Positions 26,136-34,696 of a DNA stretch of 64,000 bases are shown here, piece after piece (within the stretch, counting starts at the first letter, position 1; the number at the start of each line of letters is the position of its first letter). The notes beneath the pieces were generated by a model. It worked only from the letters and a program-made list of their open reading frames with translations, made no database searches and was not told the origin of the DNA. The stretch is taken from assembly GCA_030148665.1 (NCBI GenBank), contig JASBSZ010000001.1, forward strand, positions 1 to 64,000, written 5' to 3'. The stretch comes from Alphaproteobacteria bacterium. Lineage in GTDB: Bacteria > Pseudomonadota > Alphaproteobacteria > Rhodobacterales > Rhodobacteraceae. A program made the position numbers and the translations under genes.

Positions 26136-26231
26136 GGCCTGACCTCCTCGGTGCAAGTGTTTCCGTCACCTGGACAGGATAGCCTGCAATGTGGCGGCAA
26201 TATGGCACCGGGATGGCCTTTGCCCGTCATT

Positions 26232-27569
26232 TCAGCAAAAGAAATCGTTCGTCAGGGCAAAGGCCATCAATGTCAGGATCAGGGCCAGGCCGACGGTCAT
26301 CAGCAGACGCATCGCGCGCTCGCTGGGCGGTTTGCCGGCCACGGCCTCGTAGGCAAAGAACACCAGATGCCCGCCATCGAGCACCGGTATCGGGAAGATG
26401 TTCAGCAGACCGATGGCCGTGGACAGCATGCCGATGAACCAGATGAAGCTGCCCAGACCCTGCGCCGCCGCGTCGCCGGATGTCTTGGCGATGCCGACGG
26501 GCCCCTGCAGGTTGCATGACGAGATCGCCCCCGACAGCATGTGACCCAGCCCGCTGAGCGAACTGGTGACGATGCCGGCGACCTGGCGCGCGCCGATCCC
26601 GAGCGCCTCGATCGGGCCGGGGGTGCGGGTGCGCGGCGCGAAAAAGAGCCCTCCCGTGATTCCGATCAGGGCCCGGCGTTCGAAACCTCCCTTGCCGTCG
26701 GGAATGTCCATCATCCGCGCCTTGAGCGTGAAATCCAGGATCTTGCCCTTGCGCCAGACCTTGAGCCTCATTTCGCGCCCCTTCGAGGCGGCGACGATTT
26801 CCTGCAGCTCGCGAAAGGCCGTAATCTTGCGCCCGTCAACCGAGAGGATCAGATCGCCCACCTCGAGGCCGGCCTCGATCGCGGCCGACTGGGGCTGCAC
26901 GGCATCGATCAGGGGCAGCAGGGGAAAGGGGCCGCGGGCGTCCAGCTGCCTGCCGTCGCGGCGCACGCGGTAGGTCTGGTTGGGCAGGATGGGATCGACC
27001 GTGCGCGCATAGCGGAAAAGCGCGTCATAGCTGGGCGTGGGTGTGCCGTTCACGGCGAGGATCACGTCGCCCGGACGCAGCTGATAGCCGGCCGGCGGCA
27101 ATGGCTTGAGCTTGCCGATCGTGGGGGTGTCGGTGGCGATGCCGGTCGCCATGGCAAGCCCCGAGAAGATGATGATCGACAGGATGAAGTTCGAGAGCGG
27201 CCCGGCCGCGACGGTCAGCGCGCGCTTGTACAGCCTGGCACCCGGAAAGGACTGGCTGCGTTCCTCGTCGGCCATGCTTGCCAGCGCCTGCACGTCGGTG
27301 CGGCTGGACGCGTCGGCATCGCCAAGGAATTTCACGTATCCGCCAAAAGGCAGGGCCGCGATCTGCCAGCGCGTGCCGCGGCGGTCGCGCCAGCTGGTCA
27401 GCGTGGGGCCGATGCCGATGGAAAAGACCTCGGCCCGGATGCCGCACCAGCGCCCGACGATGTAGTGGCCGAATTCGTGAATGAAGATGATGACGCTCAG
27501 CACCACCACGAAGGACAGCACGGTCCAGATGAATCCGCCCACCAGCGGGATCGAGTTGATCAGTTCCAC
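26232..27569 (-). CDS. rseP: Site-2 intramembrane metalloprotease RseP
   Basis: A 445-residue membrane protease. The zinc motif HEFGH (residues 31-35) lies in the first helix, and LDG (397-399) is the second zinc-site motif near the C-terminus. Two PDZ regions lie between (about 140-220 and 230-300). It cleaves membrane-bound anti-sigma factors and remnant signal peptides and is part of the envelope stress response. It is separated from dxr by seven bases. The small membrane protein gene follows. Confidence 0.96.
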   Translation of the reverse strand: MELINSIPLVGGFIWTVLSFVVVLSVIIFIHEFGHYIVGRWCGIRAEVFSIGIGPTLTSWRDRRGTRWQIAALPFGGYVKFLGDADASSRTDVQALASMADEERSQSFPGARLYKRALTVAAGPLSNFILSIIIFSGLAMATGIATDTPTIGKLKPLPPAGYQLRPGDVILAVNGTPTPSYDALFRYARTVDPILPNQTYRVRRDGRQLDARGPFPLLPLIDAVQPQSAAIEAGLEVGDLILSVDGRKITAFRELQEIVAASKGREMRLKVWRKGKILDFTLKARMMDIPDGKGGFERRALIGITGGLFFAPRTRTPGPIEALGIGARQVAGIVTSSLSGLGHMLSGAISSCNLQGPVGIAKTSGDAAAQGLGSFIWFIGMLSTAIGLLNIFPIPVLDGGHLVFFAYEAVAGKPPSERAMRLLMTVGLALILTLMAFALTNDFFC

Positions 27570-27576
27570 TTTTTCC

Positions 27577-28758
27577 TCAACCTGTCTGCCTGGCGCTCAT
27601 GGCCTCATGCGTTCTTGCCCGTGCCAGACGGTCGGCGTCCAGCACCGAATCGAGGTCGGGCATGTCGCTCTCCAGATCGTGACCGGCGGTCATGGTTTCA
27701 AGGACCCGGGCGACGATCGGTGCCATGTCGGTAAAGCGGATGCGCCGGGCCAGAAAGGCGTCCAGCGCAACCTCCTTGGCGGCGTTGAAGGCAGCGCCCG
27801 CCAGCCCGCCCAGCGCCATCACCTCGCGCGCGATGGCGATGGCGGGGAAGCGCCCCTCGTCGGGGGTCTCGAAATCGAGCCGCCCGATCGCCGCCAGATC
27901 CAGCCGTTCCAGCGGCAGTGGCGCGCGTTGCGGCCAGTTCAGCGCGAATCCGATCGCGCCGCGCATGTCGGGCGGGCCGAGATGGGCCATCACCGCGCCA
28001 TCGACGAACCCGACCAGCGAATGAATGATGGATTGCGGGTGCACCAGCACCTCGATCCGGTCCGGCGAGACATCGAACAGCTCGTGCGTCTCGATCAGCT
28101 CCATGGCCTTGTTGAACAGGGATGCGCTGTCGATGCTGATACGCCTGCCCATGCTCCAGTTCGGGTGGGCAACGGCCTGTTCGGGGGTTGCCTCGTGCAG
28201 CCGTTCGAGCGGCCAGTCGCGGAACGGCCCGCCCGAGGCGGTCAGGATGATCCGCTCGATGGCGGTGCTGTCTTCGCCGCGCAGGGCCTGGAAGATGGCC
28301 GAATGTTCGCTGTCCACCGGCAGGATGCGCGCCCCCGCCGCACGCGCCGTACGGTGCATCAGCGCCCCGGCGGCGACCATGCTTTCCTTGTTGGCAAGCG
28401 CAAGGATTCCCCCGTGGCGCAGCGCCACGAGACCCGGTTCCAGCCCCGCCGCGCCGACGATTGCCGACATGGCCCAGTCCACCGGGCGCGCGGCGGCCTC
28501 GGCGATGGCGGCGGCGCCGGCGGCCACGGCGGTATCGGTACCGGCAAGGGCCGCGCGCAGCGCGTCCAGCATGTCCTCATGGGCGGTGACGGCGATTTCG
28601 GCACGCAGCATGCGCGCCTGTTCGGCCAGCAGCGCGATGTTGCGCCCGCCGCTCAGGGCGACCACGCGAAAGGCATCCGCCCCGCCCTGCCAGCGGATCA
28701 GATCGACCGTGTTGCACCCGATCGACCCGGTTGCCCCGAATATCGAGATCCGCCGCAT
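27577..28758 (-). CDS. dxr: 1-deoxy-D-xylulose 5-phosphate reductoisomerase
   Basis: A 393-residue DXR of normal length. The N-terminal NADPH fold opens with ISIFGATGSIG (residues 4-14), the metal and substrate segment is VDSEHSAIFQ, and the helix bearing WSMGRRISIDSA follows. It converts DXP to methylerythritol phosphate, the committed step of the non-mevalonate isoprenoid pathway, and so supplies undecaprenyl phosphate synthesis by the neighbouring uppS. It lies three bases from cdsA and seven from rseP in a tightly packed operon. Confidence 0.97.
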   Translation of the reverse strand: MRRISIFGATGSIGCNTVDLIRWQGGADAFRVVALSGGRNIALLAEQARMLRAEIAVTAHEDMLDALRAALAGTDTAVAAGAAAIAEAAARPVDWAMSAIVGAAGLEPGLVALRHGGILALANKESMVAAGALMHRTARAAGARILPVDSEHSAIFQALRGEDSTAIERIILTASGGPFRDWPLERLHEATPEQAVAHPNWSMGRRISIDSASLFNKAMELIETHELFDVSPDRIEVLVHPQSIIHSLVGFVDGAVMAHLGPPDMRGAIGFALNWPQRAPLPLERLDLAAIGRLDFETPDEGRFPAIAIAREVMALGGLAGAAFNAAKEVALDAFLARRIRFTDMAPIVARVLETMTAGHDLESDMPDLDSVLDADRLARARTHEAMSARQTG

Positions 28759-28761
28759 GTC

Positions 28762-29562
28762 TCAGCCCGCCCCCCCGATCGCCAGGGCATCCGGCGATGT
28801 CAGCACAAACCAGATGGCGACCGACAGCGCCGCGCCGACGAGTCCATCAAACCGGTCAAGCACCCCGCCATGGCCGGGGATCAGGGCGGACGCGTCCTTG
28901 ACGCCGGCGTGACGCTTGATCGCGCTTTCCGCCACATCGCCGATCTGCGCCGCCACCGCCACAAGCACCGAAAGCACGACGAGTGCGGGCGCAAGGCCGC
29001 GCAGCCAGACGAAACCCGCCCCCACCAGCGCCGCCAGGAACCACCCGCCCAGGGTGCCGGACCATGTCTTTTTCGGGCTGATCCGGGGCAGAATCCTGGG
29101 CCCGCCCAGAATGCGGCCAAAGAAATAGCCGCCGACATCGGATGCGATCACGACCAGCACCAGCCACAATGTCGGGTCCAGCCCGCCAAGCATCCGCAAC
29201 CGGAACAGCGCCGCCGAGGCGACCAGGATGGCCAGGGCATAGACCGGGAAAAGCAGACGATCGCGCCGCACCAAGAGCACCCCCAGAAGCGGGGCGAGCA
29301 GCAGCGTCGCAAGGGCCTCGATGCGCCCGTTGTAACCGACCCTCAGCACCGCCGCTGCACCGACCGCGGCCAGCAGGACCGCCTTTGATCCCGCCAGGGA
29401 CGGGGCCAGCATGCGGGTCAGCTCCCACAGCATCAGGGCGGACAGCACGGCGACCAGGGCCAGGAACCACCATCCCCCGGCCAGCAGGGCGCCCAGGCCA
29501 AGGGCAACCATCACCAGCGCCGAGGCAAGGCGCGTGCGCAGATCGGCAAACGATCCGCTCAT
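28762..29562 (-). CDS. cdsA: Phosphatidate cytidylyltransferase
   Basis: A 266-residue integral membrane enzyme making CDP-diacylglycerol from phosphatidate and CTP. About seven membrane helices are visible. The CdsA signature occupies the C-terminal part: ISPKKTWSG, then DVAESAIKRHAGVKD, and GHGGVLDRFDG. The start at 29562 overlaps the uppS stop in an ATGA. The product feeds all phospholipid synthesis, complementing plsY in this window. Confidence 0.96.
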   Translation of the reverse strand: MSGSFADLRTRLASALVMVALGLGALLAGGWWFLALVAVLSALMLWELTRMLAPSLAGSKAVLLAAVGAAAVLRVGYNGRIEALATLLLAPLLGVLLVRRDRLLFPVYALAILVASAALFRLRMLGGLDPTLWLVLVVIASDVGGYFFGRILGGPRILPRISPKKTWSGTLGGWFLAALVGAGFVWLRGLAPALVVLSVLVAVAAQIGDVAESAIKRHAGVKDASALIPGHGGVLDRFDGLVGAALSVAIWFVLTSPDALAIGGAG

Positions 29563-30299
29563 GCGCTTGCGGCACCAAAGCGGCGGTCGCGCCCCGTGAA
29601 ACCGGCAATGATCGCGGCAAATTCCTCGGCCGTGAAATCGGGCCACAGGGTCGGCACGAATTCGTATTCCGCATAGGCCGACTGCCAGAGCAGGAAATTC
29701 GAGATGCGCCTTTCGCCCGAGGTGCGGATGATCAGGTCGGGATCGGGCAGATAGCGGGTATCGACGTAATAGCCGATCGCGCTCTCGTCGATGTCGTCGG
29801 GGCTGACCCGGCCCTCGGCGGCGTCCTCGGCAAGGGTTTTCATGGCGCGGGTCAGCTCGTCCCGGCCGCCATAGTTCAGCGCGATGGTCAGGTTCAGGTG
29901 ATCGTTGCCCGCGGTCTTTTCCTCGAGATCGGCCATCAGTTCGATCAGCTTGCGGTCCAGGCGCGCGCGGTCGCCGATAAAGCGCACCCGCACGCGGTTT
30001 TCGTGCAGGCGCTCGGCCTCGCGCATGATGTAGCGGCGAAACAGCGACATCAGGCCCGATACCTCGGCCTCGGCGCGCTTCCAGTTTTCGGTGGAAAAGG
30101 CATAGAGCGTCAGATACTTGACGCCGATATCCGGGCAGATATCGACGATTTCGCGCACCCTTGCGGCACCCTTGCGATGGCCGACAAGACGCGGCAGACC
30201 GCGACGGGTGGCCCAGCGGCCATTGCCGTCCATGATGATTGCCACATGTTCGACCTTGCGTGGCGTGTCGTCCTGTCCCTTTGCCATGTTCATGTCCAT
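29559..30299 (-). CDS. uppS: Undecaprenyl pyrophosphate synthase
   Basis: A 246-residue cis-prenyltransferase. The catalytic aspartate is Asp24 in IIMDGNGRWA, followed by RGLPRLVGHRKG, and near the C-terminus RTSGERRISNFLLWQ. It builds C55 lipid carrier for peptidoglycan and O-antigen. Three in-frame ATGs occur at the start. The first (30299) has GAGG six bases upstream and is preferred. It lies eight bases after the frr stop. Confidence 0.96.
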   Translation of the reverse strand: MDMNMAKGQDDTPRKVEHVAIIMDGNGRWATRRGLPRLVGHRKGAARVREIVDICPDIGVKYLTLYAFSTENWKRAEAEVSGLMSLFRRYIMREAERLHENRVRVRFIGDRARLDRKLIELMADLEEKTAGNDHLNLTIALNYGGRDELTRAMKTLAEDAAEGRVSPDDIDESAIGYYVDTRYLPDPDLIIRTSGERRISNFLLWQSAYAEYEFVPTLWPDFTAEEFAAIIAGFTGRDRRFGAASA

Positions 30300-30307
30300 G
30301 CGGATCC

Positions 30308-30874
30308 TCAGACCTGCATGATTTCCTCCTGCTTGGCGTCAAGCGCCTTGTCGATTTCGCCAATGAAACGGTCGGTCAGCGACTGGATCTCGTCGTGCCA
30401 GATCTTCTGATCGTCCTCGCTCATGCCCGCCGCCTTGGCCTTCTTGATCTGGTCCATGCCGTCACGGCGCACGTTGCGCACGGCCACGCGGGCGCTTTCG
30501 GCGTACTGGGCGGCGACGCGCGACAGTTCCTTGCGGCGTTCCTCGTTCAGCTCGGGGATCGGCAGGCGCAGTACCGTGCCCTCGACCACCGGGTTCAGCC
30601 CGAGGCCGGAATTGCGGATGGCCTTGTCCACCGCCCCCACCAGCGCCTTGTCCCAGACATTGACGGTAATCATGCGCGGTTCGGGCACGTTGATGGTGGC
30701 GCACTGGTTCAGCGGCATGCTGGCACCATAGGCATCGACCGTCACCGGATCCAGCATCCCGGCCGAGGCCCGGCCCGTGCGCAGGCTGGCAAATTCGCTT
30801 TTCAGCGCCGTCATGGCGCCTTCCATGCGACGTTCCAGGTCATCAATATCGATTTCGAATTCTTCTTCCGACAT
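30308..30874 (-). CDS. frr: Ribosome recycling factor
   Basis: A 188-residue RRF with the conserved helix [13 protein letters not shown] (about 30-42), [13 protein letters not shown] (about 64-76), and the [11 protein letters not shown] segment in the C-terminal helix. With EF-G it splits post-termination ribosomes. It follows pyrH by 44 bases in the same orientation, the standard arrangement. Confidence 0.98.
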   Translation of the reverse strand: MSEEEFEIDIDDLERRMEGAMTALKSEFASLRTGRASAGMLDPVTVDAYGASMPLNQCATINVPEPRMITVNVWDKALVGAVDKAIRNSGLGLNPVVEGTVLRLPIPELNEERRKELSRVAAQYAESARVAVRNVRRDGMDQIKKAKAAGMSEDDQKIWHDEIQSLTDRFIGEIDKALDAKQEEIMQV

Positions 30875-30918
30875 GGCTTGTTTTCCGCGCCTCTTTTGCT
30901 TTCCCTGACGATCTACCC

Positions 30919-31656
30919 CTAATTGACCACCTTTGTATAGGTGCCTTCTCCTCTCAGGATGCCGGCCAGGCCGTCCGGTGCGTCGAGCGAAAACACCACG
31001 ATGGGCAGGTTGTTGTCGCGCGCCAGCGCGATGGCGCTGGCATCCATCACCTTCAGGTTCTTGCGCAGCACCTCGTCATAGGTCACGGTGTCATAGCGCC
31101 GGGCGTCGGGGTTCTCCCTGGGATCGCTGTCATAGATCCCGTCCACCTGGGTGCCCTTGAAGATCACCTCGCAGTGCATTTCGCTGGCCCGCAGCGTGGC
31201 GGCCGTGTCGGTGGTGAAATACGGGTTGCCCGTTCCCGCAGCAAAGATGCAGACCCGCCCCTTTTCAAGATGGCGCACCGCACGCCGGCGGATATAGGGT
31301 TCGCAGACCTGATCCATGGGGATGGCGCTGATGACGCGGGTGAACACGCCGAGGCTTTCCAGCGCGCTCTGCATCGCGAGCGCATTCATCACGGTTGCCA
31401 GCATGCCCATGTAGTCGGCGGTGGTGCGCTCCATGCCCTGGGCGCTGCCCTGGAGGCCGCGAAATATGTTGCCGCCACCGATGACCATGCAGATCTCGAC
31501 CCCCATGTCGCGCACCTCCTTGATCTGGCGCGCGATCCGTTCGACCGTGGGGGGATGCAGGCCATAGCCCTGATCGCCCATCAATGCCTCGCCGGAAATC
31601 TTCAACATGACACGCCGATAGCGCGGCGCTCCGGTTTCGGCCCGAGATTCCGTCAT
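30919..31656 (-). CDS. pyrH: UMP kinase
   Basis: A 245-residue hexameric UMP kinase of the amino acid kinase fold. It has [10 protein letters not shown] (about 18-27), GGGNIFRG (about 61-68) and the acceptor-site stretch [14 protein letters not shown]. It phosphorylates UMP to UDP. The start at 31656 has GGGAGA at good spacing. It is the first gene of the minus-strand envelope supercluster. The 190-base gap to miaA must hold divergent promoters, which I could not define confidently. Confidence 0.97.
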   Translation of the reverse strand: MTESRAETGAPRYRRVMLKISGEALMGDQGYGLHPPTVERIARQIKEVRDMGVEICMVIGGGNIFRGLQGSAQGMERTTADYMGMLATVMNALAMQSALESLGVFTRVISAIPMDQVCEPYIRRRAVRHLEKGRVCIFAAGTGNPYFTTDTAATLRASEMHCEVIFKGTQVDGIYDSDPRENPDARRYDTVTYDEVLRKNLKVMDASAIALARDNNLPIVVFSLDAPDGLAGILRGEGTYTKVVN

Positions 31657-31846
31657 GGGCGACTCTCCCTTTTCGGTGGGGTTGCGATGATCGCGCGCAA
31701 AATGTCTTAAAACCCGCCGCGTTTCAATGTTAAAGCGGGACGAAAGGCGCAATATCGCGCACAGGGGCGCCCATCGGCGGAGCGCGGCGGCGGAAAGCTC
31801 CCTCTGCCCGCCCGCGGGCGGAACATGAAAAAAGCGGTGCAACCGA

Positions 31847-32737
31847 TTGTTGAAAAAGCCGGAAATCGACCCCACCAGACCCGTGCTGATCGCGGGACCG
31901 ACGGCATCGGGCAAATCGGCCCTGGCCATGGAGCTGGCCGCACGCCATGACGGGGTGATCATCAATGCCGATGCGCTGCAGGTCTATGGCTGCTGGCGGG
32001 TGCTGACGGCCCGCCCGACCCCGCAGGACGAGGCGCGCCACAGCCATATGCTCTATGGGCATGTGCCCTGTGATCACAGCTATTCCGTGGGCGCCTGGCT
32101 GCGCGATGTGGCGCCACTCCTGTCCGCTGGCAACAGCCGACTGCCGATTATCGTTGGTGGCACCGGCCTGTATTTTTCCTCGCTTGTCAATGGCCTGGCG
32201 AACATACCCGAGATTCCGCGCGAGGTTCGCCTCAAGGCCGAGGAAATCAGGGCATCCGAGGGTGTGCAGGCCCTGCTGGACGATCTGGAATCGGACGACC
32301 CACAGACCTGGGAGCGCATAGACCGCAACAACCCCGTGCGCATACAACGCGCCTGGGAAGTGCTGCGCGCCACCGGCCGCGGGCTGGCAGCCTGGCAGGA
32401 CGACACGCCACCACCCCTGCTGCCCCTGTCACGGGCAAACGCGCTGGTGATCGACGCCCCGCGCGACTGGCTGAATGCACGCATCAGGCGCCGCCTGCGT
32501 GCCATGGTCGCGCACGGCGCCCTCGACGAATGCCGCGCCAACATGAAACGCTGGGATCCCGCACAGCCCTGGGCCCGGGCCATTGGTGCCGCCGAGCTGA
32601 TCGACCACCTGCGCGGCAACTGCACCCTGGACGAGGCCATCGCGCGCGCCGAAATCGCCACCCGTCAATATGCCAAACGCCAACGCAGCTGGTTTCGAGC
32701 CCGCATGAAGGACTGGCGCCGAATCGACCCGACCTGA
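31847..32737 (+). CDS. miaA: tRNA dimethylallyltransferase
   Basis: A 296-residue MiaA. The P-loop GPTASGKS is at residues 17-24, followed by [18 protein letters not shown] and the substrate segment [10 protein letters not shown]. It prenylates A37 of tRNAs reading codons that start with U. The start is uncertain: TTG at 31847 gives the expected length, and the next TTG or a GTG at 31883 are alternatives. The nearby ATG at 31825 is out of frame. The frame from 31847 keeps the whole P-loop. Confidence 0.95.
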   Translation: MLKKPEIDPTRPVLIAGPTASGKSALAMELAARHDGVIINADALQVYGCWRVLTARPTPQDEARHSHMLYGHVPCDHSYSVGAWLRDVAPLLSAGNSRLPIIVGGTGLYFSSLVNGLANIPEIPREVRLKAEEIRASEGVQALLDDLESDDPQTWERIDRNNPVRIQRAWEVLRATGRGLAAWQDDTPPPLLPLSRANALVIDAPRDWLNARIRRRLRAMVAHGALDECRANMKRWDPAQPWARAIGAAELIDHLRGNCTLDEAIARAEIATRQYAKRQRSWFRARMKDWRRIDPT

Positions 32738-32759
32738 CGCCCCCGAGGGCCCGATGCCC

Positions 32760-32791
32760 GTTCAGTGCGGGTCTGGTTCAGTGCGGGTCCG
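32760..32791. repeat. Tandem 16-bp duplication
   Basis: GTTCAGTGCGGGTCTG (32760-32775) is repeated directly as GTTCAGTGCGGGTCCG (32776-32791) with one mismatch. It spans the stop codon of the frameshifted gene on the minus strand, so a second copy of that 3' end lies just beyond it. Confidence 0.85.
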
Positions 32792-33135
32792 GGCGGCGCG
32801 CAAGCAATGCCAGAATCCCGCCGAGCCCGGTCATGGCAATGGGAAACATGGTAAAGACGTTGAAACCGAATCCCCAGTACATCCCCGCAGCCGAGGCCAG
32901 CATGAGCGCCCCCGCCGGTGACGGCCTGCGCACGGGCCATGCCCCCTCCGGCAATCGCCAGGATCGGCGCCAGCAGGGCGACCGCGCGGATTCGCCCGAC
33001 ATGGTCGACCTGGCTGGCGATGTCGGGGATCTCGCCGAACCTGTCGATCACCTCGGTATAGCCATAGCCGAAGAAACCGACGACCATGCCGATGATCCCG
33101 CCGATGATGCCCAGCACCAGTGCCGCATTGCGCAT
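32778..33135 (-). pseudogene. Small membrane protein gene interrupted by a frameshift
   Basis: From the ATG at 33135 (site GGGGAG) the frame encodes a glycine-rich hydrophobic segment, MRNAALVLGIIGGIIGMVVG and on to about residue 65, a four-helix DUF4064-like layout. Coding character then moves to another frame near 32930, where the second half continues with LMLASAAGMYWGFGFNVF and ends at 32778 in ARRPDPH. Removing one base in the GTGCGCAGG region would restore a 118-residue protein. This may be a real lesion or a sequencing error. The first frame carries on into miaA antisense without coding character. Confidence 0.6.
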
Positions 33136-33195
33136 CCCGCTCCCCTTTCCCGACGTCCTGCATGTCGTTTCTGCCGGCGCGCCCGCCGGCACCCG

Positions 33196-33546
33196 TCACC
33201 CGGCGGCTGCCAGTTCGGCAAGGCGCGCACGAATCTCGTCGCTCCAGCCCGCGCTCATGTGATCGCCCGCAATGATCAGGGGCCGCTTCATCAATGTCGG
33301 ATAGGCCTTGAGCAGGTCCACCGGATCCATCGCACGCTCTTCGTCGGTCAGTTTGCGCCAGGTCAGCGACCGCCGGTTGACCACCTTGTCGGCCCCCAGC
33401 CGCGCGATGGCCTCGGCCAGCACGGCGCGCGCGACGCCATCCCGGCGCACATCGACATATTCGACCTCGTGCCCATCCTCGAGCAACGCCGCATGGGCAC
33501 GCTTGCAGGTGGTACACCGTCCCAGGCAATGGAATGTCAGCTTCAT
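33196..33546 (-). CDS. ArsC/Spx-family thioredoxin-fold protein
   Basis: A 116-residue protein of the ArsC/Spx/YffB family. It has a CxxC motif CTTCKRA at residues 11-17 plus Cys7 just before, the central LTWRKLTDEE region, and a C-terminal LMKRPLIIAGDHMSAGW matching the family's RP-strand. Members are arsenate reductases, RNA polymerase-binding Spx factors or glutathione-dependent reductases; the sequence alone does not decide. The start at 33546 is used because the frame upstream has no family character. Its neighbours are the broken membrane gene and a divergent rhodanese. Confidence 0.85.
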   Translation of the reverse strand: MKLTFHCLGRCTTCKRAHAALLEDGHEVEYVDVRRDGVARAVLAEAIARLGADKVVNRRSLTWRKLTDEERAMDPVDLLKAYPTLMKRPLIIAGDHMSAGWSDEIRARLAELAAAG

Positions 33547-33700
33547 CTTGCGCTCGTCCTTCCTGTCGTTACTCGGTCGTCTCCGCGCTGTTTCACGGCT
33601 GTGCCGCCACACGGACCCGTGACAATCGTCGCACTTGCGGCGATCCTTGCCACTGCCTAGATGGCGGGCAACCGGAATTCAAGGACAGGGAGAACGACAG

Positions 33701-34096
33701 ATGCCCAAAACCGTAAGCGAGCTTCTGGCCGAGGCCAACCGCGTGGTCGAGCTGATCGATTTCGAGGAGGCAAGGGAACTGATCGACCAAGGCGCGCTGC
33801 TGCTGGACGTGCGTGACGCGCCCGAGGTGGAAAAGACCGGCCTGGCCCGCGGCGCACACCATATATCGCGCGGGATGCTGGAATTCCGCGCCGACCCCGC
33901 CAGCCAGTATCACGACAGGGAAATGCAGCCGGACCGCACCATCGTGCTGTATTGTGCGTCCGGCGGACGCGCATTGCTGGCCGGCCGGACCCTGGTCGAG
34001 CTTGGCTACCAGAGGGTCTGCTCGATCGGCGGCCTCAAGGACTGGACCGAACAGGGCGGCGGCATCGAACATCCCCTCGACCCGGGCATGGAATGA
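33701..34096 (+). CDS. Rhodanese-like sulfurtransferase
   Basis: A 131-residue single-domain rhodanese. The active loop is CASGGR (residues 85-90) with the persulfide cysteine C85, preceded by LLLDVRDAPE (about 33-42), and the closing GGLKDW motif is present. It lacks a signal peptide, so it is cytoplasmic. Such proteins move sulfane sulfur from thiosulfate or persulfides. The start has a GGGAGAA site. The thiol-active ArsC/Spx-like gene is divergent from it. Confidence 0.92.
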   Translation: MPKTVSELLAEANRVVELIDFEEARELIDQGALLLDVRDAPEVEKTGLARGAHHISRGMLEFRADPASQYHDREMQPDRTIVLYCASGGRALLAGRTLVELGYQRVCSIGGLKDWTEQGGGIEHPLDPGME

Positions 34097-34107
34097 TCCT
34101 GTGATCA

Positions 34108-34160
34108 CGCGTGGGATCTCGCGGCGTGCAACCGCAGGATCCCGCGCGATTTATTCATTT
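34108..34160 (+). terminator. Probable terminator after the rhodanese gene
   Basis: CGCGTGGGATC (34108-34118) pairs with GATCCCGCGCG (34138-34148, one G-T pair), with a smaller GCGG/CCGC stem inside. It is followed by the A/T-rich GATTTATTCATTTT. Confidence 0.6.
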
Positions 34161-34176
34161 TGTTCGACCATTCCGC

Positions 34177-34205
34177 TTGCCTTTTGTCCGAACCTCCCCC
34201 ATATA
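34177..34205 (+). promoter_or_regulatory. Candidate cold-shock gene promoter
   Basis: TTGCCT (34177-34182) and CATATA (34200-34205) have 17-base spacing; TATAGG at 34202 is an alternative -10 box. This implies a leader of about 115-120 nt before the cold-shock gene. Confidence 0.4.
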
Positions 34206-34235
34206 GGCGCTGTGAAGTAAGTCTTTCACTGATAC

Positions 34236-34324
34236 CTCCTGAAGCCCACGGCCACAGTCGGATCAAAGTCAAGACCGCACTGCACCACGGCCGCCGCATG
34301 ACGCGGGCGGCACCAGATCAGGAG
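34236..34324 (+). promoter_or_regulatory. Possible self-masking leader of the cold-shock gene
   Basis: CTCCTGA (34236-34242) is the exact complement of TCAGGAG (34318-34324), the Shine-Dalgarno sequence six bases before the ATG region. A GCCGCC/GGCGGC hairpin (about 34291-34312) lies between them and would bring the two together. Such pairing could make translation temperature-responsive. The complementarity is seen; the regulation is inferred. Confidence 0.4.
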
Positions 34325-34331
34325 AAGACGG

Positions 34332-34538
34332 ATGGCCACAGGCACCGTAAAATGGTTCAATTCAACAAAAGGTTATGGCTTCATTCAACCGGATGATGGC
34401 GGCTCGGACGTGTTCGTGCACATCTCGGCGGTCGAACGCGCCGGCATGACCGGCCTCGCCGACAATCAGAAGGTTGCTTACGAGCTGGAAACCGGCCGTA
34501 ACGGCAAGCAGAACGCGACCGACCTGAAAGCGGTCTGA
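34332..34538 (+). CDS. CspA-family cold-shock protein
   Basis: A 68-residue single cold-shock domain. The opening is [18 protein letters not shown], with RNP1 (KGYGFI, residues 13-18) and RNP2 (VFVHI, about 27-31). These OB-fold proteins bind single-stranded nucleic acid and melt RNA structure. The gene has an AGGAG site, a leader of about 120 nt and a strong terminator, so it is monocistronic. Whether it is truly cold-induced cannot be told from sequence. Confidence 0.97.
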   Translation: MATGTVKWFNSTKGYGFIQPDDGGSDVFVHISAVERAGMTGLADNQKVAYELETGRNGKQNATDLKAV

Positions 34539-34578
34539 TCGCGCAGCGCGCTTCCCGCGCGCAACCCAACGACATCGG

Positions 34579-34612
34579 AAACGGCGTGCAGACCAGCTGC
34601 GCGCCGTTTTTT
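34579..34612 (+). terminator. Rho-independent terminator after the cold-shock gene
   Basis: AACGGCG-t-GCAG pairs with CTGC-g-CGCCGTT around a five-base loop and runs into a six-T tract ending at 34612. Confidence 0.85.
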
Positions 34613-34696
34613 CCTGTGCGCATCAATCATCGTCGGCGACAGGAAACACTTGACCATGACTGCATCGCGTGCAGCATTGGCGCAAACCCGTCCCCG

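Noticed and set aside
27481-29388. Open frame of 635 codons on the plus strand
   Set aside because: It lies antisense to dxr and cdsA, both of which have full family motifs.
32778-33135. Programmed frameshift as the reason for the split small membrane gene
   Set aside because: No slippery heptamer or downstream stimulatory structure is evident at the switch, and a one-base indel explains it more simply.
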